12,925 nucleotides of DNA from an uncultured Coriobacteriaceae bacterium (GTDB lineage Bacteria; Actinomycetota; Coriobacteriia; Coriobacteriales; Eggerthellaceae): positions 1 to 12,925 of the forward strand of contig URQU01000045.1 of NCBI GenBank assembly GCA_900550055.1, in the 5' to 3' direction. Position numbers and translations under genes: made by a program. Of the stretch, positions 8,063 to 12,925 are shown one piece after another (within the stretch, counting starts at the first letter, position 1; the number at the start of each line of letters is the position of its first letter). The notes beneath the pieces were generated by a model, which was not told where the DNA came from, searched no databases, and worked only from the letters and a program-made list of their open reading frames with translations.

Positions 8063-8103
8063 AAGCGGGGATCCCGAACACTCGGAATCCCCGCTTTTCT
8101 TTT
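8063..8103 (+). terminator. Rho-independent terminator after the DUF711 gene
   Basis: Arms AAGCGGGGAT (8063-8072) and ATCCCCGCTT (8087-8096), with an inner CCGA/TCGG extension, are followed by TTCTTTT. It lies 28 nt after the stop codon. Confidence 0.9.
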
Positions 8104-8104
8104 G

Positions 8105-8138
8105 CCACAGGGGCGAGATGACCCTCACGCCCCTGTGG
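8105..8138. repeat. Perfect 11-bp inverted repeat
   Basis: CCACAGGGGCG (8105-8115) and CGCCCCTGTGG (8128-8138) flank a 12-nt loop and start two bases after the preceding terminator's T run. No T tract follows on either strand, so it is not an ordinary terminator. The rest of the gap up to 8275 shows no gene or RNA I recognise. Confidence 0.75.
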
Positions 8139-8275
8139 GCGCAGATAGCAACCAGAAATGGACGCGGCCCTGTTTGTCTAGCGGAAGCTCCACCGGGAGA
8201 ACCCAAGGTTGCCTAGAACGCATATCGCCACCAAACCTTCCATGCGTTGCGGCGAACGACCCCACGCCACAACGC

Positions 8276-8314
8276 AAAAAACGGCTCCCATGGCCTCAAC
8301 GCCACGGGAGCCGT
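8276..8314 (-). terminator. Rho-independent terminator of ettA
   Basis: On the minus strand the arms ACGGCTCCCGTGGC and GCCATGGGAGCCGT (one mismatch, 6-nt loop) are followed by a run of six Ts. It begins about 24 nt beyond the ettA stop codon. Confidence 0.9.
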
Positions 8315-8337
8315 TCGTACGCGTTTGCGCGCTTGGC

Positions 8338-10017
8338 TTAGTCCCTGGTCAGCTTGCGGTGCAGGCGGTGGGGCTTTGCGGCCTCCTCACCCAGACGCTC
8401 GATGCGATTCTTCTGGTAGCTCTCGAAGTTGCCCTCGAACCAGTGCCAGTTGCCCGGGTTCTCATCGGTGCCTTCCCACGCCAGAATGTGCGTGGCAACG
8501 CGGTCGAGGAACATACGGTCGTGGCTGGTCACCACAGCGCAACCCGGGAAGCGCAGTAGCGCCTCCTCCAGGCTGGACAGCGTTTCCACGTCCAGGTCGT
8601 TGGTGGGCTCGTCGAGAAGCAGCAGGTTGCCGCCCTGCTTGAGCGTCAGCGCCAGGTTCAGGCGGTTGCGCTCGCCACCGGAGAGCACACCCGCGGGCTT
8701 CTGCTGATCGGAGCCCTTGAAGCCGAAGCTGGCCACGTACGCGCGGCTGGGCACCTCGGTTTCGCAGACCATCATGTAGTCCAGGCCGCCGGAGACGACT
8801 TCCCACACGTTCTTGTCACCGTCGATGCCCGCACGGCCCTGGTCGACGTAGGACACCTTCACGGTCTCGCCGAGCTTCAGGCTGCCGGAGGTGGGCTGCT
8901 CGATGCCCATGATCATCTTGAACAGGGTGGACTTGCCCACGCCGTTGGGGCCGATCACGCCGACGATGCCGTTGCGCGGCAGCTCGAAAGACAGGTCGTC
9001 CATGAGCACGCGGTCGCCAAACTGCTTGTGCAGGTGCTCGACCTTGAGGACCTCGGCGCCCAGGCGCGGGCCGGCCGGAATCTGGATCTCGGTGAAGTCG
9101 AGCTTCTTGGACTGCGCGGCCTCGGCGGCCATCTGGTCATAGCGCTCCAGACGGGCGCGGCTCTTCGCCTGACGCGCCTTCGGGGAGCTGCGGACCCACT
9201 CAAGCTCGCTGGCCAGGCGCTTCTGCAGCTTCTCATCGCGCTGCTTCTGACCCGCCATACGCGCGGCCTTGGTCTCCAGGTACGTGGAGTAGTTGCCCTT
9301 GTACGGGTACAGGCTGCCGCGGTCGACCTCGCAGATCCACTCGGCCACGTTGTCCAGGAAGTAGCGGTCGTGCGTGACGGCCAGCACGGCGCCAGGGTAT
9401 TTATGCAGGAACTTCTCCAGCCACAGCACGGACTCGGCGTCCAGGTGGTTGGTGGGCTCGTCGAGAAGCAGCAGATCGGGGGCCTCGAGCAGCAGACGGC
9501 ACAGCGCCACGCGACGACGCTCACCGCCGGAGAGCACGTTCACCGGCATGTCGGGGTCGGGGCACTGCAGCGCGTCCATGGCCTGGGACAGCTGGCTGTC
9601 CAGGTCCCAGCCGTTGGCCGCGTCGATGGCGTCCTGCAGCTTGCCCATTTCCTCCATAAGCGCGTCGAAGTCGGCGTCGGGCTCGCCCATGAGCGTGCCG
9701 ATCTCGTTGAAGCGGGCGATATCGGCCTTCACGTCGGCGAACGCCATCTCGATGTTCTCCAGGACGGTCTTGTCCTCGTCCAGCGGCGGCTCCTGCTGCA
9801 GGATGCCCACCGAGTAGCCGGGGGTCAGGCGAGCATCGCCGTTGCTGACCTCCTCGATGCCGGCCATGATCTTGAGCAGCGTGGACTTGCCCATGCCGTT
9901 CGGGCCCACCACGCCGATCTTCGCGCCGGGATAGAACGACAGGGTGACATCGTCGAGGATGACCTTGTCGCCGTGCGCCTTGCGCGCCTTGTACATTTGG
10001 TAGATGAACTCTGCCAT
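8338..10017 (-). CDS. ettA: Energy-dependent translational throttle protein EttA (ABC-F ATPase)
   Basis: The product is 559 residues, as expected for EttA, with no membrane segments. ABC domain 1 has Walker A GPNGMGKST (38-46), signature LSGGE (162-166) and Walker B LLLLDE with catalytic Glu187. The linker (about 262-296) contains the Lys/Arg-rich ELEWVRSSPKARQAKSRARL stretch that contacts tRNA in this family. Domain 2 has Walker A GPNGVGKST (356-364), signature LSGGE (445-449) and Glu470. The insertion near residues 95-140 corresponds to the EttA arm. The family binds the ribosomal E site and couples the first elongation steps to the ATP/ADP ratio. GAAAGG lies about 10 nt upstream of the ATG. 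The close match over the whole length favours EttA over the other ABC-F branches, including antibiotic-resistance types. It is transcribed alone. Confidence 0.95.
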   Translation of the reverse strand: MAEFIYQMYKARKAHGDKVILDDVTLSFYPGAKIGVVGPNGMGKSTLLKIMAGIEEVSNGDARLTPGYSVGILQQEPPLDEDKTVLENIEMAFADVKADIARFNEIGTLMGEPDADFDALMEEMGKLQDAIDAANGWDLDSQLSQAMDALQCPDPDMPVNVLSGGERRRVALCRLLLEAPDLLLLDEPTNHLDAESVLWLEKFLHKYPGAVLAVTHDRYFLDNVAEWICEVDRGSLYPYKGNYSTYLETKAARMAGQKQRDEKLQKRLASELEWVRSSPKARQAKSRARLERYDQMAAEAAQSKKLDFTEIQIPAGPRLGAEVLKVEHLHKQFGDRVLMDDLSFELPRNGIVGVIGPNGVGKSTLFKMIMGIEQPTSGSLKLGETVKVSYVDQGRAGIDGDKNVWEVVSGGLDYMMVCETEVPSRAYVASFGFKGSDQQKPAGVLSGGERNRLNLALTLKQGGNLLLLDEPTNDLDVETLSSLEEALLRFPGCAVVTSHDRMFLDRVATHILAWEGTDENPGNWHWFEGNFESYQKNRIERLGEEAAKPHRLHRKLTRD

Positions 10018-10141
10018 GCGTATTGCCTTTCTTGTCGAGCAGGTGGACGCCTAGCAAGTCCAACCGCTCCATGCTGTGCTGCGGGTGCACACCAGGCCCG
10101 GGCGGATAACCGAGCCGGGCGTGATTGCGCTACGGATAGTC
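10018..10141 (-). other. Structured leader region of ettA
   Basis: There is no credible gene here. If ettA starts near 10186, this is part of its 5' untranslated region (about 170 nt). Possible stems are GGTGGAC with GTCCAACC (one bulge), TGTGC with GCACA, and GCCCGG (10096-10101) with CCGGGC (10115-10120). It was checked for a tRNA because of a TGGAC/GTCCA hairpin with a 9-nt loop, but no acceptor stem or T-arm is present. Confidence 0.4.
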
Positions 10142-10165
10142 AAGCCCGGTGCCGCCGGGCTTTTT
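10142..10165 (+). terminator. Plus-strand terminator without an upstream gene
   Basis: AAGCCCGG (10142-10149), a 5-nt loop and CCGGGCTT (10155-10162) end in a T run, a textbook plus-strand terminator. The gene to its left (ettA) runs the other way, so nothing coding ends here. It may stop antisense transcription, end a small RNA or insulate the next operon. On the minus strand it would be a hairpin in the ettA leader. Confidence 0.65.
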
Positions 10166-10192
10166 CGTTTTCGCCCATTGGCGTGTCCGCCC

Positions 10193-10201
10193 ATTCTACC
10201 A
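10193..10201 (-). promoter_or_regulatory. Candidate extended -10 promoter of ettA
   Basis: On the minus strand TGGTAGAAT forms an extended -10 (TGn plus TAGAAT, 5 of 6 to consensus). No good -35 is found at 16-18 bp, which an extended -10 can tolerate. The start would be near 10186. Confidence 0.4.
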
Positions 10202-10224
10202 GAGCCATCCTTCAACATCCTAGC

Positions 10225-10254
10225 TTGCAGTGCGCCTTCCTTAAGCTGTATACT
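10225..10254 (+). promoter_or_regulatory. Candidate promoter of the toxin-antitoxin operon
   Basis: TTGCAG (10225-10230) and TATACT (10249-10254) are separated by 18 bp. The -10 is strong and the -35 weak. The start would fall near 10261, at the edge of the palindrome. Confidence 0.5.
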
Positions 10255-10261
10255 ACTATGT

Positions 10262-10274
10262 AATACGATGTATT
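10262..10274. promoter_or_regulatory. Candidate antitoxin operator palindrome
   Basis: AATAC-GAT-GTATT is a perfect 5+3+5 dyad just before the RBS, and a related GTATAC overlaps the -10 at 10248-10253. Ribbon-helix-helix antitoxins typically bind such short repeated dyads and repress their own operon with the toxin as corepressor. Binding here is inferred. Confidence 0.5.
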
Positions 10275-10290
10275 GCAAAAGGAGCTTGCT

Positions 10291-10599
10291 ATGCCCATGA
10301 ATGCCGTCTTGCAAGTACGAATGGACGCGGAAACTAAGCAGCGCGCAGAGGCGCTGTTCAAATCTCGCGGGTCATCTTCGGCGGAAGCCGTTAGGCGCTT
10401 TCTGGCGAAAAGCATTCAGCTTAATAGCGCCACGCTGCTTGACGAAATGACCGATCCTTCCGCTCGGGCCGCTCAGCCGAAGTCAAGCGCGGCAACATTG
10501 CATGGCGCAGGGTGCCTTGCTCAATATGCTGACCCCAAAAAGCGCGCACAAGAAGCGAACGCATGGGCTGCCGCCGTTGCGGAGAAGCACCGTGGCTAG
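10291..10599 (+). CDS. RelB/DinJ-like ribbon-helix-helix antitoxin
   Basis: The product is 102 residues. The N-terminus fits a ribbon-helix-helix fold: strand NAVLQVRMD (4-12), helix about 13-25, and helix about 29-42 with the SSSAEAVRRFLAKSI segment typical of RelB/DinJ proteins. The C-terminal half is polar and Ala-rich, likely the toxin-binding tail. ATG 10291 is chosen because AAAAGGAG ends 6 nt upstream; a TTG at 10273 lies before this site and is unlikely, while the ATG at 10297 is a weaker alternative. The last 8 bp overlap the toxin start. Expected role: neutralise the downstream PIN toxin and autorepress. Base composition and codon use are less GC-rich than the neighbours, suggesting acquisition by transfer. 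Confidence 0.82.
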   Translation: MPMNAVLQVRMDAETKQRAEALFKSRGSSSAEAVRRFLAKSIQLNSATLLDEMTDPSARAAQPKSSAATLHGAGCLAQYADPKKRAQEANAWAAAVAEKHRG

Positions 10600-10957
10600 C
10601 ACTATCGACGCAAATGTGGCCTTGCGCTACTTGCTATGGGACAACGAAGCGCAGGCGAAGCAAGCCAAGCAGTGGATTATCGAGGGCGCTTGCATATACA
10701 TGGAAGCTGTTGCCGAAGTGGTGTATGTGCTGCAAGGCGTATACAAGCTCTCGCGGGCGGAAATCGATACCGCTGTTGAAAACCTGCTTGATGACGTGCA
10801 TGTCTACGACGAAGAGGTTATGCGCGCCGCCTTACGAATGTACGCGATGAGCTCGCTCGATTTCGTGGACTGCACGCTAGTGGCGCGCAACGTCCTACAG
10901 CAGGAACCCGTCCGCACTTTCGACAAACAGCTCGCAAAGAACCTACGCGACTGTTAA
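10592..10957 (+). CDS. PIN-domain toxin ribonuclease (VapC/COG5611-like)
   Basis: The product is 121 residues starting at GTG, with GGAG 7 nt upstream. The PIN acidic residues are present: Asp6 in STIDANVALRYLL, Glu42 in EAVAEVVYVLQGVY, Asp90 and Asp93 in LDFVDCTLVA, and Asp111 in RTFDKQLAK. These coordinate metal for RNA cleavage. The pattern resembles the COG5611 group of PIN proteins, whose members are often next to small antitoxins; tRNA or rRNA cleavage is known for VapC proteins, but the target here is unknown. The start overlaps the antitoxin end (TAG 10597-10599), implying translational coupling. An upstream in-frame ATG at 10502 would add 30 unlikely residues and lacks an SD. Pairing a PIN toxin with a RelB-like rather than a VapB-type antitoxin is a mixed arrangement. 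Confidence 0.87.
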   Translation: MASTIDANVALRYLLWDNEAQAKQAKQWIIEGACIYMEAVAEVVYVLQGVYKLSRAEIDTAVENLLDDVHVYDEEVMRAALRMYAMSSLDFVDCTLVARNVLQQEPVRTFDKQLAKNLRDC

Positions 10958-10980
10958 CGCCCCAACCGCAGCGACGACGG

Positions 10981-11010
10981 TGCAAAAACGCTACTTTTTC
11001 GGTTTTTGCA
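10981..11010. terminator. Inverted repeat between the convergent toxin and SDR genes, possible bidirectional terminator
   Basis: TGCAAAAAC (10981-10989) and GTTTTTGCA (11002-11010) form a perfect 9-bp dyad with a 12-nt loop. It overlaps the SDR stop codon (10991-10993), so its last codons are inside the stem. The stem is AT-rich for this genome and the T run is within the arm, so terminator activity is only likely. Confidence 0.5.
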
Positions 11011-11842
11011 GGGCGGACGCCGCGGCGGCGGCCCAAGTGCGCGGAACGAAGCGGCTGCCGAACACGATGACCTTCGCCAGCATGCCCGGGCAGCACAGCA
11101 AACGGTTGCAGCCCAAGGCCCGGATGGCCGCGCGGGCCACGCGCGGGGCGCTGATGGTCATGCGCGCCAGCGCCGTGCCGCCGGCGTCGGCATTGTCCCA
11201 AAACGGCGTGCGAACAGGCCCGGGGCATAACGCGGTCACGTGCACGCCGTGCGGGCGCAGCTCCATATGCAGCGCGCTTGAAAACGATTGGACGAACGCC
11301 TTCGAGGCGTAGTACGTGGACATGTACGGCCCGGGGACGAACCCGGCCACACTGGCCACGTTGAGGATGCCGCCGTGCCCGCGCGCCGCCATGCCGGGCG
11401 CGAACGCGTGGCAAAGCTCCATGAGCGCCATGTCGTTGGTCTGCACGAGCGCACGTTGGCGCTCCAAGCTGCTTTCCGCGAATGGCGCATCGTAGCCGAA
11501 GCCGGCGTTGTTCACAAGCGTCTCCACCTGCAGGTTCGCCGCCTGCACCTGAGACGCCAGCGCATCGACGGCGTCCGGCCGCGCGAAGTCGGCAACGAAA
11601 ACGTTCACGTCAACGTCGAAGCGTTCGGCCAGGTCCTTCGCCAGCTTCTCGAGCTTGCCCCGATCGCGACCCACCAGGGCTAGCGTGCCGCATTCGCGGG
11701 CGAGCTGCGCGCACAGCTCGCGGCCGATGCCGCCCGTCGCGCCCGTGACCAGCGCGCAAAGCGCAGGAGGCTCCCCTGCGGGAGCCGCACCGCCGACGCC
11801 TGCTCCGCCGTGGAGGCCTTCCATGTTCTCGGGCAACACCAT
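10991..11842 (-). CDS. Short-chain dehydrogenase/reductase (classical SDR, COG0300-like)
   Basis: The product is 283 residues. The cofactor motif TGATGGIG is at 33-40 and NNAG at 111-114; the catalytic set is Asn136, Ser164, Tyr177 and Lys181 (YYASK). Arg59 in GRDRGK after the second strand suggests NADP(H) preference. After PGPVRTPF the C-terminus ends in a Lys-rich tail. Residues 1-28 are a Gly/Ala-rich extension before the Rossmann fold. The ATG at 11842 is preferred because AAGGAG lies 9 nt upstream; an in-frame GTG at 11863 would add 7 residues but has a poor SD. The substrate cannot be told from sequence; relatives act on fatty-acyl, steroid or sugar carbonyls. No metabolic gene is beside it to narrow this down. 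Confidence 0.92.
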   Translation of the reverse strand: MVLPENMEGLHGGAGVGGAAPAGEPPALCALVTGATGGIGRELCAQLARECGTLALVGRDRGKLEKLAKDLAERFDVDVNVFVADFARPDAVDALASQVQAANLQVETLVNNAGFGYDAPFAESSLERQRALVQTNDMALMELCHAFAPGMAARGHGGILNVASVAGFVPGPYMSTYYASKAFVQSFSSALHMELRPHGVHVTALCPGPVRTPFWDNADAGGTALARMTISAPRVARAAIRALGCNRLLCCPGMLAKVIVFGSRFVPRTWAAAAASALQKPKK

Positions 11843-12151
11843 CTGCGCCAACTCCTTCGCCACCTGCCGCCGCGCGGCCGTTTTCCATCATGTAGCAAAG
11901 CATAGCAGGTGCAGCGGCCGGTTTTAGGGCTTCCGTGCGTTTGCGTGCTTTTGACGCGGAGCCGTTCACTTACCGTGGAAAAAACGCCAACGCACCGTTT
12001 CCCGATGCACACGCCTTTGCAACCATGTGTTGTTGGCGCTTTGGGCGAACGCCGCGCACAACCGCCGCCGTGGAACGTACTATGGTGACAAACACGAGCG
12101 CCGCCCTTCGTGCGGCCGGCACAACGCAGGCGTTTCACCACAGGAGCACAC
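11843..12151. other. Divergent intergenic region (SDR / NimA-like)
   Basis: No credible gene is seen here. A -10-like TATGCT for the SDR gene lies on the minus strand at 11899-11904, and a -10-like TACTAT for the plus-strand gene at 12078-12083; neither has a convincing -35. CGCCAAC (11985-11991) and GTTGGCG (12032-12038) are complementary but 40 nt apart. The SD AGGAG of the next gene is at 12142-12146. Confidence 0.4.
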
Positions 12152-12820
12152 ATGAACTTGCACAACATCCCCGCCATCTATCCCGAGGGCGCCGCGACGC
12201 AGCAGCAAGCCGCGCAAATGCAGCAGGCCGCCGCCATGGCGCAGGCCGCGCAGGCGCAGCAAATCGCCGGCATGGCCCAGGCCGGCGCCGCAGCGCAGGC
12301 CGCCATGCCCGTTTCGCATCGCCCCATGCGGCAAGCGGGCCGTCAGCTTCGCAGCACCACGCAGCTGCATGCGGTGGTCGAGGCTTGCCAGACGGTGCGC
12401 ATCGCATGCGTGGACGAGGAGGGGCCGTTCATCGTGCCCATGAGCTTCGGCTACGACTGGGCAGACCCCGAGGAGATCGACGCCGACGCACCGCGCCTGG
12501 CGTTGTGGATCCATTCGGCCGGCGTCGGCCGCAAAGTGGACGCGTTCAACCGGGAGCCGCGCGTGGCAATCGAGATGGACGTGCAGGAAGGCCTGATCAC
12601 GGGCACCTACGCCTGCGCGTATTCGTACGCATACCGTTCCATCATGGGCACGGGCACCATCCATCGCATCCAGGGGATCGAAGCGAAGCGCTACGGCCTC
12701 ACGCGCATCATGCAGCACCTGGCGCCCGAAGCCTCGACCGACTTCACCGACCAGGCGCTAGCCCGCGCGAACATCTACTGCATCGACATCGACCGCTTCA
12801 CCGGCAAGCAACGAGCATAG
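12152..12820 (+). CDS. NimA-like pyridoxamine 5'-phosphate oxidase-family FMN-binding protein
   Basis: The product is 222 residues. The FMN split-barrel part runs from about residue 57 and shows the family pattern GPFIVPMSFGYDW (91-103), LWIHSAGVGRKVDAF (118-132), PRVAIEMD, then YRSIMGTGTIHRI and a final helix with LTRIMQHLAP. Members bind FMN or other flavin/haem cofactors and reduce varied substrates. The name NimA comes from nitroimidazole reductases, but resistance should not be assumed. Residues 14-52 are an unusual low-complexity Gln/Ala tract with repeated Met-Ala-Gln-Ala units, probably a helical or coiled extension. The ATG at 12152 is chosen because AGGAG lies 5 nt upstream; a GTG at 12110 has none. 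It is probably transcribed alone. Confidence 0.88.
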   Translation: MNLHNIPAIYPEGAATQQQAAQMQQAAAMAQAAQAQQIAGMAQAGAAAQAAMPVSHRPMRQAGRQLRSTTQLHAVVEACQTVRIACVDEEGPFIVPMSFGYDWADPEEIDADAPRLALWIHSAGVGRKVDAFNREPRVAIEMDVQEGLITGTYACAYSYAYRSIMGTGTIHRIQGIEAKRYGLTRIMQHLAPEASTDFTDQALARANIYCIDIDRFTGKQRA

Positions 12821-12885
12821 AAAGCGATTTCGTAGGAACGAGAACGGGGCCGCTGGCAGACAGCTAGGCGGACGGTTGGGGGACG

Positions 12886-12925
12886 TAGCGCTAAGTGTCC
12901 GAAAGCTTTCGGACACTTAGCGCTA
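12886..12925. repeat. Perfect 40-bp palindrome at the window end
   Basis: The left arm TAGCGCTAAGTGTCCGAAAG is followed with no spacer by its exact reverse complement. The end octamers TAGCGCTA and the centre AAAGCTTT are themselves palindromes, so TAGCGCTA is also an 8-bp direct repeat flanking a 24-bp palindrome. It lies 65 nt after the NimA-like gene. It could be a terminator stem, an IS end or a dispersed repeat; the sequence stops here, so a T tract or element cannot be seen. Confidence 0.9.

Noticed and set aside
6629..8206. 525-codon minus-strand frame over the DUF711 gene
   Set aside because: In-phase antisense shadow caused by GC-biased codon use.
8102..8341. Small plus-strand gene between the DUF711 gene and ettA
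   Set aside because: It has no SD, starts inside the hairpin after the terminator, crosses the ettA terminator and has no recognisable sequence.
10018..10075. Upstream open frame starting at an ATG before ettA on the minus strand
   Set aside because: No SD is present and it continues as an out-of-frame shadow inside ettA.
10040..10140. tRNA or other known structured RNA in front of ettA
   Set aside because: There is no acceptor stem, T-arm consensus or CCA end, and no SRP RNA core motif.
9028..10263. 411-codon plus-strand frame over ettA and its leader
   Set aside because: In-phase antisense shadow of ettA; it runs through the plus-strand terminator at 10142-10165.
11935..12867. 310-codon plus-strand frame overlapping the NimA-like gene
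   Set aside because: Arg/His-rich product in the wrong frame of a clear flavin-protein gene.

Overview
The window is GC-rich with a strong preference for G/C at third codon positions, except for one short stretch. A very long activase of the 2-hydroxyacyl-CoA dehydratase type, a DUF711 'PFL family' protein and a NimA-like flavin protein together suggest a strictly anaerobic, high-GC actinobacterium. A gut Coriobacteriia/Eggerthellaceae member is my best guess. This is inferred from gene content and composition; there is no rRNA here to confirm it.

Left third (1-5236, minus strand): a TetR-type regulator is followed 15 bp later by a protein of more than 1,495 residues that runs off the left edge. 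It fuses two complete ASKHA ATPase/[4Fe-4S] activase domains, a Cys-rich DUF2229-type middle and a C-terminal HgdB-like dehydratase/reductase domain. The pair is probably one operon. A good minus-strand promoter (5361-5389) is followed at its predicted start site by an inverted repeat TTGAACA-N22-TGTTCAA, a plausible autorepression operator.

Middle (5578-10017): a MetQ/NlpA-type lipoprotein with its own promoter and terminator but no MetN/MetI partner; a DUF711 (UPF0210) protein with its own terminator; and, convergent to it, the translation factor EttA (ABC-F) with its own terminator. These look like single-gene units.

Right part (10018-12925): a structured region in front of ettA contains a plus-strand terminator with no gene to terminate. 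It is followed by a compact, lower-GC toxin-antitoxin pair (RelB/DinJ-like antitoxin, PIN-domain toxin, 8-bp gene overlap, palindromic operator at the promoter). Next come a minus-strand short-chain dehydrogenase and a plus-strand NimA-like FMN split-barrel protein with an unusual Gln/Ala-rich N-terminal tail. The window ends exactly on a perfect 40-bp palindrome.

No CRISPR array, rRNA, tRNA or transposase gene was recognised. The best candidates for new biology are the double-activase/HgdB fusion with its dedicated regulator, the attenuator-like repeats between ettA and the toxin-antitoxin pair, and the terminal palindrome.
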